Below are positions 43,973-55,100 of a DNA stretch of 64,000 bases, in pieces (within the stretch, counting starts at the first letter, position 1; every line of letters starts with the position of its first letter). Source of the DNA: Collimonas sp. OK607 (GTDB taxonomy: Bacteria; Pseudomonadota; Gammaproteobacteria; Burkholderiales; Burkholderiaceae_D); the NCBI RefSeq assembly GCF_900111995.1, contig NZ_FOKF01000019.1:38102-102101 (forward strand). Reading direction: 5' to 3'. Under the pieces are notes generated by a model. It was not told the origin of the DNA. It made no database searches and was given only the letters and a program-made list of their open reading frames with translations. The translations under genes were made by a program, and so were the position numbers.

Positions 43973-44247
43973 AATATTCTCCTGAGTAAAAAACGTCAGC
44001 CATCAAGGCGGGTTGTTACTTTGCAAATAAAGACAAAGCATTAAGAAGATTAATATTACAACGCAGCAAGAAATTTGAGTAGTTATACAACTGAAAACGA
44101 TTGTGTCTTGAGACCGTTTTTTGCGACCGTTTCTTGCAACCACTAGTCATTCTAGTCAGCATTTTTGTTTTTGCTTAGAACAAATTGTAGAAACGATAGG
44201 CGCAGGTTACGCTGGTTATATTTCACCTGCGTTACATTTTCCAGTTG

Positions 44248-44973
44248 TCACATTTCGCCCCAGATTGCATTGATCGCTGCCAGCGCCGCCAGGCCGGCGG
44301 TTTCGGTACGCAGGATCCGTGGTCCCATCGACAACATCAGCGCGCCCTGGCTACAGGCCAGGTTTTCTTCGGCTTCAGTGAAACCGCCTTCCGGGCCGAT
44401 CAGCAACGCCAGCGCTTGCGGCGGCTGATGGCGCGCCCAGTCCGACAGTGATTGCTCACCGCGCGGCGACAGCAGGATGCGTTTGTGCAGATCCTGCTGC
44501 TGGACCCAGTCGGTAAAGGGGCTGAGCGTAGACAAGGTGGGCATGCGGTTGCGCCCGCTTTGTTCAGCGGCGGCGACGATCACAGCCTGCCAATGGCTTT
44601 GTTTTTTCTCGGCGCGCTCGCTATTGAGGCGCACCACGCAGCGTTGCGCCGCCAGCGGCTGGATCGCGGCGACGCCAAGCTCGACAGCCTTTTCGATTAT
44701 CCAGTCCAGTTTCGACGATTCCGGCAAAGCCTGGGCCAGCGTGATGGCGTAAGGCAGCTCAACCTCGCGCGGCGAAAAGGTCTTGATCTCGGCGCAGACG
44801 CGTTTTTTTTCGATACTGCTGATGGTGGCGGTGTATTCGCCGCCGGTGCCGTTGAACAAGGTAACAGGCGCTGCCAACCCCAGGCGCAGCACCAGCAAGT
44901 GATGGGCGACTGCTTCCGGCAAGACCAGCACCTGGCCGATTTCGAGCGGGGTAGAAACGTAGAAACGAGGCAT
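44248..44973 (-). CDS. rsmE: 16S rRNA (uracil1498-N3)-methyltransferase RsmE
   Basis: 241 aa. The SPOUT knot motifs near the C-terminus are LLIGPEGGFTEAEENLA and SMGPRILRTETAGLAALAAINAIWGEM; ITLAQALPESSKLDWIIEKAVELG is the conserved middle. It methylates U1498 in 16S rRNA. It is divergent from tkt. Confidence 0.95.
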   Translation of the reverse strand: MPRFYVSTPLEIGQVLVLPEAVAHHLLVLRLGLAAPVTLFNGTGGEYTATISSIEKKRVCAEIKTFSPREVELPYAITLAQALPESSKLDWIIEKAVELGVAAIQPLAAQRCVVRLNSERAEKKQSHWQAVIVAAAEQSGRNRMPTLSTLSPFTDWVQQQDLHKRILLSPRGEQSLSDWARHQPPQALALLIGPEGGFTEAEENLACSQGALMLSMGPRILRTETAGLAALAAINAIWGEM

Positions 44974-45166
44974 GGGGTTGATAATTTCTTATTTGATCTG
45001 GCATTAATATTATATGGCGCGGCAGCATTTTACTGCCCCGCATGTGAGGGAAACGCGGATTTGAACCGGAATCGGCCGCATTTTGGTAAAATATCGGCCT
45101 TTGTGGGCTGTTCCGACGCTTCGCGCCCACCAACCAATTTTCAATCGTTGCCTACCTGCTCACACC

Positions 45167-47161
45167 ATGACTTCCACTCTCCCGACTACCAAGATGGCCA
45201 ATGCAATCCGTGCGCTGGCAATGGACGCTGTACAAAAAGCCAACTCCGGCCATCCCGGCATGCCAATGGGCATGGCGGAAATTGCAGTCGCTTTGTGGGC
45301 CAAGCACTACCGTCACAATCCAGCCAATCCGCATTGGGCTAACCGTGACCGGTTCGTGTTGTCAAACGGTCATGGTTCGATGTTGCAATACGCCTTGCTG
45401 CACCTGACCGGCTACGATTTGTCGATGGACGAGATCCGCAATTTCCGTCAAATGCATTCGAAGACCCCGGGCCATCCTGAAGTCGATGTCACGCCAGGGA
45501 TTGAAACCACCACTGGTCCACTCGGCCAGGGTTTGACCAATGCGGTCGGCATGGCGCTGGCTGAAAAACTGCTGGCGGCGGAATTCAACCGCGCCAATTT
45601 CCCGGTTGTGGATCATCACACTTACACTTTCGTCGGCGACGGCTGCCTGATGGAAGGCATTTCGCACGAAGCATGCTCGCTGGCCGGCACACTGCGCTTG
45701 TCGAAACTGGTCGTGCTCTACGATGATAACGGTATCTCGATCGACGGCCATGTCGAAGGCTGGTTCAAGGACGATACCCCGAAGCGTTTCGAAGCTTATG
45801 GCTGGAACGTGATTCGCGCCGTCGACGGCCACAGTGTGGAAGCCGTCAACGCCGCTATCCATCAAGCCAAATTGTCTGACAAGCCAACCCTGATCTGCTG
45901 CAAGACAGTCATCGGCAAAGGTTCGCCAAACCTGGCCGGCACCGACAAGGTGCACGGCGCGGCTTTGGGCGACAAGGAAATCGCCGCAGTACGCGAAGCC
46001 CTTGGCTGGAATTACCCGCCGTTTGAAATCCCTGCCGACGTTTATGAAGCGTGGGATGCCAAACCGCAAGGCAAGCAATTCGAAGGCGACTGGAATGCGT
46101 TGTTCGCCGCTTACGCTGCTGAGTATCCGCAGCTGGCCAGCGAATTCACGCGTCGCATGAAAGGCGAGCTGCCAGGCAATTTCGAAAAGACCGTGAGCGA
46201 CTATATCGCCAGCTGCGTCGAAAAGAAAGAAACCATCGCCACCCGTAAAGCCAGCCAGAACGCGATCCAGGCACTGGCGCAGGTGCTGCCGGAATTCCTC
46301 GGCGGTTCGGCCGACCTGACCGGTTCTAACCTGACCAACTGGAAAGAGTCCGTGGCAGTACGTGCCGACCAGCCAGGCAACCACATCAATTACGGCGTGC
46401 GCGAATTCGGCATGAGCGCGATGATGAACGGTATCGCCCTGCATGGCGGCTACATCCCGTTTGGCGCCACTTTCCTGACCTTCTCCGATTACAGCCGCAA
46501 TGCCTTGCGCATGGCAGCGCTGATGAAAATTCGTTCGATCTTCGTATTCACCCATGACTCCATCGGTCTGGGCGAAGATGGCCCGACTCACCAGTCGGTG
46601 GAACATGTATCGAGCTTGCGTTTGATTCCGCAACTGGATAACTGGCGTCCATGCGACACGGTCGAATCGGCAGTGGCATGGCAACAGGCAGTGCAGCGCA
46701 AGAACGGCCCGAGCACACTGATTTTCTCGCGTCAGAACTTGCAATACCAAGAGCGCGATGCGGCGCAAATCGCCGCCATCCAGCGCGGTGCTTACATCCT
46801 GAAAGATGCACCTGACGCCAAGGCAATCCTGATCGCTACCGGTTCCGAAGTGGAACTGGCCATGCAGGCTGCTGCAGCACTGGCGCAAGAAGGTATTGCA
46901 GTACGCGTGGTGTCGATGCCTTGCGCCGATGTGTTCGACCGCCAGGAAGCGTCCTACAAAGCCAGCGTACTGCAACGCGGTTTGCCACGCGTGGCGATCG
47001 AAGCCGGCGTGACGGCGTTCTGGCACAAGTATGTCGGCCTGGAAGGCGCTGTAGTCGGTATCGATACATTCGGCGAATCGGCTCCGGCTCCTGTGCTGTT
47101 CAAGCATTTCGGCTTCACTGTTGAAAACGTCGTAGCCAAGACCAAACTGGTACTGGCATGA
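45167..47161 (+). CDS. tkt: Transketolase
   Basis: 664 aa from the ATG at 45167 ([20 protein letters not shown]). The thiamine-diphosphate motif is [20 protein letters not shown]...; further motifs are [14 protein letters not shown] and [15 protein letters not shown]. It moves two-carbon units in the pentose phosphate pathway. It overlaps the next gene by 4 bp and is followed by gap, a sugar-phosphate operon. Confidence 0.96.
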   Translation: MTSTLPTTKMANAIRALAMDAVQKANSGHPGMPMGMAEIAVALWAKHYRHNPANPHWANRDRFVLSNGHGSMLQYALLHLTGYDLSMDEIRNFRQMHSKTPGHPEVDVTPGIETTTGPLGQGLTNAVGMALAEKLLAAEFNRANFPVVDHHTYTFVGDGCLMEGISHEACSLAGTLRLSKLVVLYDDNGISIDGHVEGWFKDDTPKRFEAYGWNVIRAVDGHSVEAVNAAIHQAKLSDKPTLICCKTVIGKGSPNLAGTDKVHGAALGDKEIAAVREALGWNYPPFEIPADVYEAWDAKPQGKQFEGDWNALFAAYAAEYPQLASEFTRRMKGELPGNFEKTVSDYIASCVEKKETIATRKASQNAIQALAQVLPEFLGGSADLTGSNLTNWKESVAVRADQPGNHINYGVREFGMSAMMNGIALHGGYIPFGATFLTFSDYSRNALRMAALMKIRSIFVFTHDSIGLGEDGPTHQSVEHVSSLRLIPQLDNWRPCDTVESAVAWQQAVQRKNGPSTLIFSRQNLQYQERDAAQIAAIQRGAYILKDAPDAKAILIATGSEVELAMQAAAALAQEGIAVRVVSMPCADVFDRQEASYKASVLQRGLPRVAIEAGVTAFWHKYVGLEGAVVGIDTFGESAPAPVLFKHFGFTVENVVAKTKLVLA

Positions 47162-47733
47162 ATCTGAGAGCTGCCAGAGCTATCGGCAAGATGGACATCA
47201 CCAACATCGTCGGTGATGTCGTCATCCGTCGCGCCACCATCGCTGATGCGGGAGTGATTGCGGCGGTGCGTATCGATAGCTGGCGCACCACTTACCGAGG
47301 CATCATTCCGGACGACTACCTGGATGGCATGAAGATCGAAGAAAGCACGGCAATCTGGAGCCGCATCCTGTCGGCGACCTCGAATGCCGCCAATGTCTTC
47401 GTGGCCGAGGTTGATGGCGAGGTGCTGGGTTTTGCGGCTGGCATGACGCTGGCGCAAGCCAAGCTCGGTTTCGATTCCGAACTGACGGCGATCTATCTGG
47501 AGCCGTCGGTGCAGCGCGCGGGCATCGGCCGCAAGCTGGTGGCGCACGTAGCTGCGGCCCTGGCCAGCGCCGGCGCCAATAATATGCTGGTATGGGTGTT
47601 GGCGAACAATCGCCCGGCACGGCAGTTTTACGAGATGCTGGGCGCCGAACTGCTGGCCGAGCAACCTTTCAGCTGGGACGGACTCGAATTGCAGGAAGCC
47701 GGCTACGGCTGGCGCACTATCAGAGTCAATTGA
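47158..47733 (+). CDS. GNAT family N-acetyltransferase between tkt and gap
   Basis: 191 aa. The GNAT fold is clear: [35 protein letters not shown], then [23 protein letters not shown] (acetyl-CoA loop Q-R-A-G-I-G) and [17 protein letters not shown]. It starts within the tkt stop (ATGA), so it is co-translated with transketolase; an in-frame ATG at 47191 is a less likely start. The substrate is unknown; no central-metabolism role is established for such proteins. Confidence 0.85.
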   Translation: MNLRAARAIGKMDITNIVGDVVIRRATIADAGVIAAVRIDSWRTTYRGIIPDDYLDGMKIEESTAIWSRILSATSNAANVFVAEVDGEVLGFAAGMTLAQAKLGFDSELTAIYLEPSVQRAGIGRKLVAHVAAALASAGANNMLVWVLANNRPARQFYEMLGAELLAEQPFSWDGLELQEAGYGWRTIRVN

Positions 47734-47790
47734 AACGTTAGTGATGAAGTTGCAACATATTTATTATTGTTAATACCTTAGGAGAAAACC

Positions 47791-48804
47791 ATGACTATCC
47801 GCGTCGCCATCAATGGCTATGGCCGTATCGGCCGCAACATCCTTCGCGCCCATTATGAAGGCGGCAAAAAGCATGACATCGAGATCGTTGCCATCAATGA
47901 CCTCGGCGATCCAAAAACCAATGCTCACCTGACCCAGTACGATACTGCCCACGGCAAGTTCCCAGGTACTGTGACAGTCGACGGCGACTTCATCGTCGTC
48001 AATGGCGATCGCATCAAGGTATTGGCGCAACGTAATCCGGCTGAACTGCCGTGGGGCGAGCTGGGTGTTGACGTCGTGCTGGAATGCACCGGTTTCTTCA
48101 CCACCAAGGAAAAAGCCAGCGCCCACATCAAAGGCGGCGCCAAGAAAGTCATCATCTCCGCACCAGGCGGCAAGGATGTCGACGCGACTGTCGTTTTCGG
48201 CGTAAACCACGGCGTACTGAAAGCCAGCGACACCGTGATTTCCAACGCATCTTGCACCACCAACTGCCTGGCGCCGCTGGTCAAGCCGCTGAACGACAAG
48301 ATCGGCGTGTTGAACGGCCTGATGACCACTATCCACTCCTACACCAACGACCAGGTGCTGACCGACGTTTATCATGAAGATCTGCGCCGCGCCCGTTCCG
48401 CCACGATGAGCATGATCCCGGCCAAGACCGGTGCTGCTGCTGCGGTTGGCCTGGTGTTGCCTGAACTGAACGGCAAGCTGGACGGTTTCGCGATTCGCGT
48501 TCCTACCATCAACGTCTCGCTGGTCGACCTGTCGTTCGTTGCTGCGCGAGACACCACAGTCGACGAAGTCAACGCGATCATGAAAGACGCTTCGGACAAC
48601 GGCGTGTTGAAGGGCATCTTGACGTATAACGTAGAGCCGCTGGTTTCGGTCGATTTCAACCACAATCCGGCGTCGTCGAACTTTGACGCTACCCTGACCA
48701 AGGTTTCCGGTCGTCTGGTTAAAGTATCGAGCTGGTACGACAATGAGTGGGGTTTCTCGAACCGCATGCTGGATACCACGATTGCACTGATGAGCGCGAA
48801 ATAA
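47791..48804 (+). CDS. gap: Glyceraldehyde-3-phosphate dehydrogenase
   Basis: 337 aa. NAD-binding [16 protein letters not shown], catalytic Cys in [19 protein letters not shown], and the C-terminal [16 protein letters not shown]. It works in glycolysis and gluconeogenesis. It lies 57 bp after the acetyltransferase gene, with a TAGGAGAAAACC ribosome-binding region, and is closed by a strong terminator. Confidence 0.97.
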   Translation: MTIRVAINGYGRIGRNILRAHYEGGKKHDIEIVAINDLGDPKTNAHLTQYDTAHGKFPGTVTVDGDFIVVNGDRIKVLAQRNPAELPWGELGVDVVLECTGFFTTKEKASAHIKGGAKKVIISAPGGKDVDATVVFGVNHGVLKASDTVISNASCTTNCLAPLVKPLNDKIGVLNGLMTTIHSYTNDQVLTDVYHEDLRRARSATMSMIPAKTGAAAAVGLVLPELNGKLDGFAIRVPTINVSLVDLSFVAARDTTVDEVNAIMKDASDNGVLKGILTYNVEPLVSVDFNHNPASSNFDATLTKVSGRLVKVSSWYDNEWGFSNRMLDTTIALMSAK

Positions 48805-48840
48805 GAGTTCACCCTTAGAGCTTTCCTTGCTTGCATGACA

Positions 48841-48867
48841 AAACGCCCCGTTGATCGGGGCGTTTTT
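48841..48867 (+). terminator. gap terminator
   Basis: AAAACGCCCCG (48841-48851) pairs with CGGGGCGTTTT (48857-48867), loop TTGAT, ending in T5. Confidence 0.92.
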
Positions 48868-48869
48868 AC

Positions 48870-48990
48870 GTAGGGTGGGCACATCGTGCCCACGCGTGGC
48901 TGTGATAAACGGAGTGCGGCTTCACGCGATATAGAAATAGATATATAGGTGGAGTGAGTTCACGCGTGGGCACGATGTGCCCACCCTACG
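48870..48990. repeat. Perfect 30-bp inverted repeat with 61-bp centre (REP/BIME- or MITE-like)
   Basis: The 30 bases at 48870-48899 are exactly the reverse complement of 48961-48990. Each arm is itself partly palindromic (GTGGGCACATCGTGCCCAC). The right arm supplies the last bases and the TAG stop of glnE. A related shorter element is at 35600-35626. Confidence 0.85.
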
Positions 48991-51748
48991 CGACTGTAAA
49001 AATTTCAGCCCACAATTGTTTTACCACCGATATTTCGGCTGCAATACGGGTTGCCACCACACGTGCCCTTTCTTCCCCCTGCAAACGGCCCTGATGTTGC
49101 AATTTACGGAAAGTCCGGTAAGCGTCGGCCACCGCATGCGCCAATCCCGTATCAATCAATCCCAGCTCGCCGCACAGTTTCAACAAGGCGATATTGCCGA
49201 TGTCCGCGGTCAGTTGCGGATAATCCGCGGCATGGCGCAAGATCAGGAATTGCACCAGGAATTCGATGTCGATCATGCCGCCGGCGTCGTGCTTGAGATC
49301 GAAACGATCGCTGCGGTTCGGATGGGCATCGCGCATTTTCTGGCGCATATCCTGTACTTCACTTTGCAGCAGTTTGGCGTCGCGCGTCTGGCGTAATACT
49401 TCCACACGCAAGGTTTCGAAGCGCTCGCCTATCGCTGCGTCGCCGGCGCAGAAGCGGGCTCGGGTCAGGGCCTGGTGCTCCCACGGCCAAGCCGACTCGC
49501 GCTGGTATTTTTCAAATTTGCCAAACGAAGACACCAGCAATCCGCTAGCGCCGTCGGGGCGCAACGCGATATCGATATCGAACAGGATGCCGGCCGGCGT
49601 ATGGCTGGTCATCCAGGTAATGAAGCGCTGCGCCAGCTTCGCGTAGAGGGCCGGGCCGTCCTGGTCTTCATCGTCATAGAGGAATACTACGTCCAGGTCG
49701 GAGACATAGCCAAGTTCCTTGCCGCCCAGTTTGCCGTAGGCGATGACAGTGAACAGCGGCTTCTCGCGATGGCGGCCTGGCATCATGTTCCAGATGGCTT
49801 GCACGGTGGCAGCCACCAGGATGTCGGCCAGGATCGATAGATGATCTGCCAGCGCTTCGACGCTGAGCATGCCCTCCAGATCCTGCGCCAGCAGGCGGAA
49901 CTGTTGGGCATGGTGCATTTCGCGCAGGATATCCATCTGCCGCTCGGTGTCGCCGGGAGCGGTTTCGAGCTGGCGCCGGCATTCCTGGGCAAATACCGGC
50001 CAGTCGGGCGCTGCATTCAGGCTACGCGGATCTAGCAGTTCATCCAGCAGGATAGGGTGCTGGGTCAGGTATTTGGCGGCCCAGTCGCTGGCGCTGATCA
50101 TGCGGATCACGCGGTGCAGGGTGGCGGGATATTCAGTCAGCAACGCCAGATAGGCGGCGCGGCGCGCGATCGCCTCCAGGAAATCCAGCAGGCGGCTAAG
50201 AGTAGGCAGATGGCGTTCAGGTTCGGGGATCGCTGCCACCACCGGCAATGCCGCATTGACCAGGGCCAGCAGGCGCGTGCGGCTGGCGACCGGCAGGTTC
50301 TGCACGCGCGTCGATTGCCAGGTCGTGACCAGTCGCTGCGCTGCCGCCGATGCGTCGGAGAATCCACAATGGGTCAATACCAGGGCAATCGTTTCGCGGC
50401 TATCGGTTTCGCTCAGGGTATGCAGCACATTTTCGCTGTCGTCCCAGTCTTTCTGGCTGGCGCGTCCCTGCTGCTTGTCCTTGAGCTTGTCCTTGAATAT
50501 GTCGCCGAACTGGGTGTCGACCAGGGTCCGGTGCTGTTCGAGCACCGGCATCAACGACGCCACATCGGCAAAACCCATGGCCTGGGCAATGATCTGGCAA
50601 TCCGCCTCGTTGGTGGGGAAGGTGTGGGTTTGCGCATCGTCCAGGTATTGCAGCCGGTGTTCCAGGTTGCGCAGGAAATCATAGGCGGCTAGCAATTTAT
50701 CGACGACTTCGGCATCCAGCAGGTTTTTGGCGGCCAGAGTACGCAGCGTGGCGCGAGTGGAGCGGTCGCGCAAGTCGCCATCGCGGCCACCGCGGATGAG
50801 CTGGAACACCTGCGCCAGGAATTCGATTTCGCGAATCCCGCCGCGCCCCAGCTTGACGTTGTTGCTGCGTTCCGGATGCAATGCTTCCAGGCGCTGTACT
50901 TCTGTACGGATTTGCGCGTGCATGGAGCGCATGGCGTCGATCGAGCCGTAATCCAGGTAGCGCCGGAACACGAACGGGCGGCTGATGTTCTCCAGGGTGG
51001 CGATATCTTCCGGCCGGCCTGTCAGCGCGCGGGCTTTGCACCAGGCATAGCGCTCCCATTCCCGGCCCTGGGTCACCAGATAAGCCTCAACCATGTTGAA
51101 GCTGGCGACCAGCGGTCCCGAGGCGCCATTCGGCCGCAGCGCCATGTCGACCCGGAACGTGAAGCCGTCTTCGGTGATTTCGGACAGCGCGCCAATCAGT
51201 TTTTTGCCGAGGCGGGTAAAGAACTCGTGATTCGACAGTGAGCGCTGTTCAGCGCTGGTGGTCTGGGTGTCGCCATCTTCCGCATAGGTGAAAATCAGGT
51301 CGATATCGGAAGAAACATTGAGTTCGCAGCCGCCCAGCTTGCCCATGCCTAAGACAATCAGCTCCTGCGGTTGGCCCGATTCTTCGCCGACCGGGGCGCC
51401 ATGCAGCGCCACCATGTCGACAGTCAACGCCGCCAGGTGGGTTTGCACCGCAAATTCGGCAAATGTGGTGACCGCGCTCACCACCTCATCCAGATCGGCG
51501 ACGCCGCGTAAATCGCGTTCGATCAGGGTACATACCAGCAGGTTGCGCAGGCGGCGCATGGCGCGCGGTAACGGCATGCCGGAATCTGTTTCTCTTTGTA
51601 ACAGTTGATCAAGCAGCATCGGGCTGACGGTTAATCTTGTTACCGGCTTGGCCAATTCAGCGATCTGTTCGGCGCGTCCGGTTTCGGCATTGACCCAGCG
51701 GGAAAAAAAACGAGAGGCGGCGGTGCTGCTTAATAAGGATGGAGTCAC
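48986..51748 (-). CDS. glnE: Glutamine synthetase adenylyltransferase/deadenylase
   Basis: 920 aa, slightly shorter than E. coli GlnE (946 aa). Two nucleotidyltransferase cores are visible: GMGKLGGCELNVSSDIDLIFTY (N-terminal deadenylylase) and AYGKLGGKELGYVSDLDVVFLYDDE (C-terminal adenylylase), joined by a helical linker. It controls glutamine synthetase by adenylylation in response to PII. Its stop codon lies inside the right arm of the 30-bp inverted repeat. Confidence 0.96.
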   Translation of the reverse strand: MTPSLLSSTAASRFFSRWVNAETGRAEQIAELAKPVTRLTVSPMLLDQLLQRETDSGMPLPRAMRRLRNLLVCTLIERDLRGVADLDEVVSAVTTFAEFAVQTHLAALTVDMVALHGAPVGEESGQPQELIVLGMGKLGGCELNVSSDIDLIFTYAEDGDTQTTSAEQRSLSNHEFFTRLGKKLIGALSEITEDGFTFRVDMALRPNGASGPLVASFNMVEAYLVTQGREWERYAWCKARALTGRPEDIATLENISRPFVFRRYLDYGSIDAMRSMHAQIRTEVQRLEALHPERSNNVKLGRGGIREIEFLAQVFQLIRGGRDGDLRDRSTRATLRTLAAKNLLDAEVVDKLLAAYDFLRNLEHRLQYLDDAQTHTFPTNEADCQIIAQAMGFADVASLMPVLEQHRTLVDTQFGDIFKDKLKDKQQGRASQKDWDDSENVLHTLSETDSRETIALVLTHCGFSDASAAAQRLVTTWQSTRVQNLPVASRTRLLALVNAALPVVAAIPEPERHLPTLSRLLDFLEAIARRAAYLALLTEYPATLHRVIRMISASDWAAKYLTQHPILLDELLDPRSLNAAPDWPVFAQECRRQLETAPGDTERQMDILREMHHAQQFRLLAQDLEGMLSVEALADHLSILADILVAATVQAIWNMMPGRHREKPLFTVIAYGKLGGKELGYVSDLDVVFLYDDEDQDGPALYAKLAQRFITWMTSHTPAGILFDIDIALRPDGASGLLVSSFGKFEKYQRESAWPWEHQALTRARFCAGDAAIGERFETLRVEVLRQTRDAKLLQSEVQDMRQKMRDAHPNRSDRFDLKHDAGGMIDIEFLVQFLILRHAADYPQLTADIGNIALLKLCGELGLIDTGLAHAVADAYRTFRKLQHQGRLQGEERARVVATRIAAEISVVKQLWAEIFTVA

Positions 51749-52132
51749 AGGAATAGAGTCGCAGATTTAAAGGGTAGATGGCGCAAAATTCAAAAAAACG
51801 GGCAGCGATCACTAGCTGGATTTACGGTCTGTTTGCGGTTTGTTTTACGGCTTGTTTTACAGCTTATCCACGGCCAGATTTCAGCCTTTTTTCGACCTTT
51901 CTGTTTTTTTAGCTATATGCACGCTGATCCATGCGAACATATAGGCTGGCAGCTTGTCGAACATCAATAACTTGCCAATCTGGAATCGATCAGATGCAGT
52001 CGATTTATTTTACTTCCTATCCCCGGTCAGTTGGGGGACAGTGTGTAGGGTGACTCGCCGCAAGTTTCCTGGCGGCTCTGTTAACTGTGCCTTACCCTGT
52101 CTCACAATGATTAATTTTACCCATTCTGATTG
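51749..52132. other. Divergent glnE/yhdP region
   Basis: 384 bp without a credible gene. It carries a 12-bp tandem pair TGTTTTACGGCT / TGTTTTACAGCT (51841-51864) within a longer T/G-rich stretch. Promoters for both genes must be here; none is clear. Confidence 0.45.
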
Positions 52133-55100
52133 ATGTTGGAAGAACAAGCAAAAATTCCGCCTCCGGCTAGCAAACTTGCCATCTGCTGGCGCGCCGGAAT
52201 TGCCACCTACAAACACATTAACCTGGTGACCCATCATCTGCTGGGAGCCTTGTTGACGTTGTTGATCGTGGCGTATTTCCTGTTTTGCGGACTGTTCCTG
52301 GGTTTGCGTTATGTAGTGTTGCCGAATGTCGGTTACTACAAGGCAGAGGTCGAGCATATCGTTAGTAAAACGGTGGGCAATCCGATTACGATAGGCGCGA
52401 TCCAGGCATCCTGGCATGGATTGCAGCCGCGCCTGGTGCTGGACAACGTCGTGGTTCACGATAAAGAGGGCCAGTCTGCGCTGACCTTGCCGCAGGTAGC
52501 TGCCACCATTTCCTGGCGTTCCGCGCTGGTGGGCGGGGTCCGGCTGACATCACTGGAAATCAATAAACCCGATCTGCAAGTCGAGCGCGATGCCCAGGGC
52601 AACCTGTTCGTCGCCGGCATTCTGGTCAACTCCAAACAGGAAAACGATGGCGCCGGCGCCGAATGGCTGCTGGCCCAACGCAAGATCGTGATTCGCGACG
52701 GCCAGGTGCGCTGGCGCGACGATCTGCGCAAGGCGCCGGATCTGATCCTGACCAATATCGATCTGGTGCTGCAAAATCGCTGGCGCCGCCATCAGTTCTC
52801 GGCGCGTGCAACGCCACCTGCTTCTTTTGCGGCACCGCTGGATCTGCGGGCCAATTTTGTCCATCCTGCATTTGCCGAAAAGACCGCCGACTTCAAACGC
52901 TGGACCGGCACCCTCTACGCCAATCTGCACGATGCCGATGTGACCGTGTGGAAACCATATTTCGATTATCCCTTCGAGGTCAGTCAAGGCAAGGGCGCGG
53001 TACAAGCGTGGCTTGACCTGGATCACGCCAAGGTGACCAACTTTACCGCCGATCTTGACCTGAATGATCTGACCATGCGGTTGCGGCCCGACTTGCAGCC
53101 ATTGGCTTTGGCAAATGTCAGCGGGCGGATTTCCGGGCATGAAGAATCAGGGCAGGCGCCGCAAGATGGCACGCCGACTTTCGGCGCCAACGGCCATGCG
53201 GTAACGCTCACTGATTTTTCATTGAAAACCGCGGATGGCCTGAGTTTGCCGCGTACCTCCATCAGCGAATCTTATGTGCCGGCGCAAGGCAAGCAGGCAG
53301 AGAAATACAGCTTGCAGGCCAAGTTGCTGGATTTACAAACCATAGCAAGTTTTGTCCAGCGTTTGCCCCTGAGTGCCGCGCAGATCAAGATGATCGACGA
53401 TTTCGCGCCGCGCGGCCAGCTGCGGGATTTTTCCGCGCAATGGCAGGGCGCTTACCCGGCGATTGCAACATACAGCGCAAAAGGCAGCTTCGAGGGTTTG
53501 ACCATCAATGCCCAGGCGCCGCATGCAGCGCAGCCGAAGACGGCCAGCCAGCCGGCGCAAGCCGCGGTGCCAGGGATTCCCGGCGTCGACAATCTAACCG
53601 GCAGCATCAACGCCAGCCAGGACGGCGGCAGCCTGACCCTGAAATCGGAAAAGACGCAGCTGGATCTGCCAGGTTTTTTTGGGGCGTCGCTACAGGCCTT
53701 CGACAAACTCGATATGCAGGCGCGTTGGAGTTTTCAGCAAAATAATGTGCTGTTGCAAATCGATAGCATGAGTTTTGTGCAGGACGGTTTGATTGGATCG
53801 CTGTCTGGTAGTCACCTGTTGCCTCTGCAAGACCGGCATGGTGCGGCGCTGGGAGTGATTGACATGACCGGCCGCATCAGCGAATTCGACGTCAAGAAGA
53901 TCGGCAACTATCTGCCGCTGCATACTCCTGAACATTTACGCAGCTGGCTGGTCGGCGCGCTTAAAGACGGCAAGGCAAAAGATGTCACGATCCGACTCAA
54001 GGGCGATCTCGCCGATTTCCCGTTCCGCACCGATCCAGCCAACCCCAAAGCCAACCCCAAAGCGCAGGGGGAATTCAGCATTGCCGGAAAAATAGAAAAC
54101 GGCACGTTGGAATACGATCCCGGTCATTTCGGCCAGGATGGCAAGCAGCCCTTGTGGCCTTTGCTGGAAAAGATAGACGGTACCATCGCGCTGGACCGCA
54201 CGCGTTTGCAGATCAAGGCCGCCAGTGCACAAACTTCAGGTGTGACGGTGAGCGATGTGACGGCGACGATACCTGATCTGTCATCGCACGACGAGATGTT
54301 GCTGATCGATGGCAGTGCAGCGGGTGCTTTGCAGAATTTTGTGCAGTTCACCAGGAATAGTCCGGTGCAGCACTGGATCGGCGGGTTTACCGACGAATCG
54401 CAAGCCAAAGGCAACGCCAAGCTGGAATTGAACCTGCAATTACCGCTGGCCCATCTTATCGATAGCAAGGTCACCGGTGCATTGCAGTTCCAGAACAATG
54501 ACGTGATCCTGCAAAAAGCCATCCCGCCTATCGCCAATGCCACCGGCCAGCTTGAGTTCAATGAAAAAGGCTTCAACCTGAACGGCATCAAAGGCAATAT
54601 GCTGGGCGGGGCGGCACAGGTCAGCGGCGGCACCCAGGCAGATCACCAGACCCTGGTCAAAGTGGAAGGTAGCGCCGCTATAGACGGCGTGCGGGCCATG
54701 TATCCAGCCGCGTCGATGCAAAAACTGCTGTCGCATGCCAGCGGCAGCAGCCGTTACACCGCCAACATCGCGATCCGCGATCATCATACCGAGCTGGTGG
54801 TCGAGTCCAGCCTGCAAGGCATGGGCCTGGATTTTCCGGAACCATTGCGCAAGAGCGCCAGTGAGGCCATGCCGCTCAAATTCGAATGGCTGGGCGTGGC
54901 TTCCGACGATGCGGCAATGTTGCGTGATGAGCTCAAGCTGACGTTGGGGACGGCCATCGTCGCCCGCTATCAGCGGCAAAAACCTCTCAACAATACTAAC
55001 AGTCCCAATAAGGCTGCTGACTGGAAAATACTGCGCGGCGGCATCGGCATCAATGCCCCTGCGCCTGAACCGGATAGCGGCGTGGCGGTCAATATGAATG

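Noticed and set aside
45362..47107. 581-codon open frame opposite tkt
   Set aside because: Shadow of transketolase; composition typical of antisense frames.
51864..51872. TTATCCACG, one mismatch from a DnaA box
   Set aside because: A single imperfect box with no cluster and no origin-associated genes nearby.
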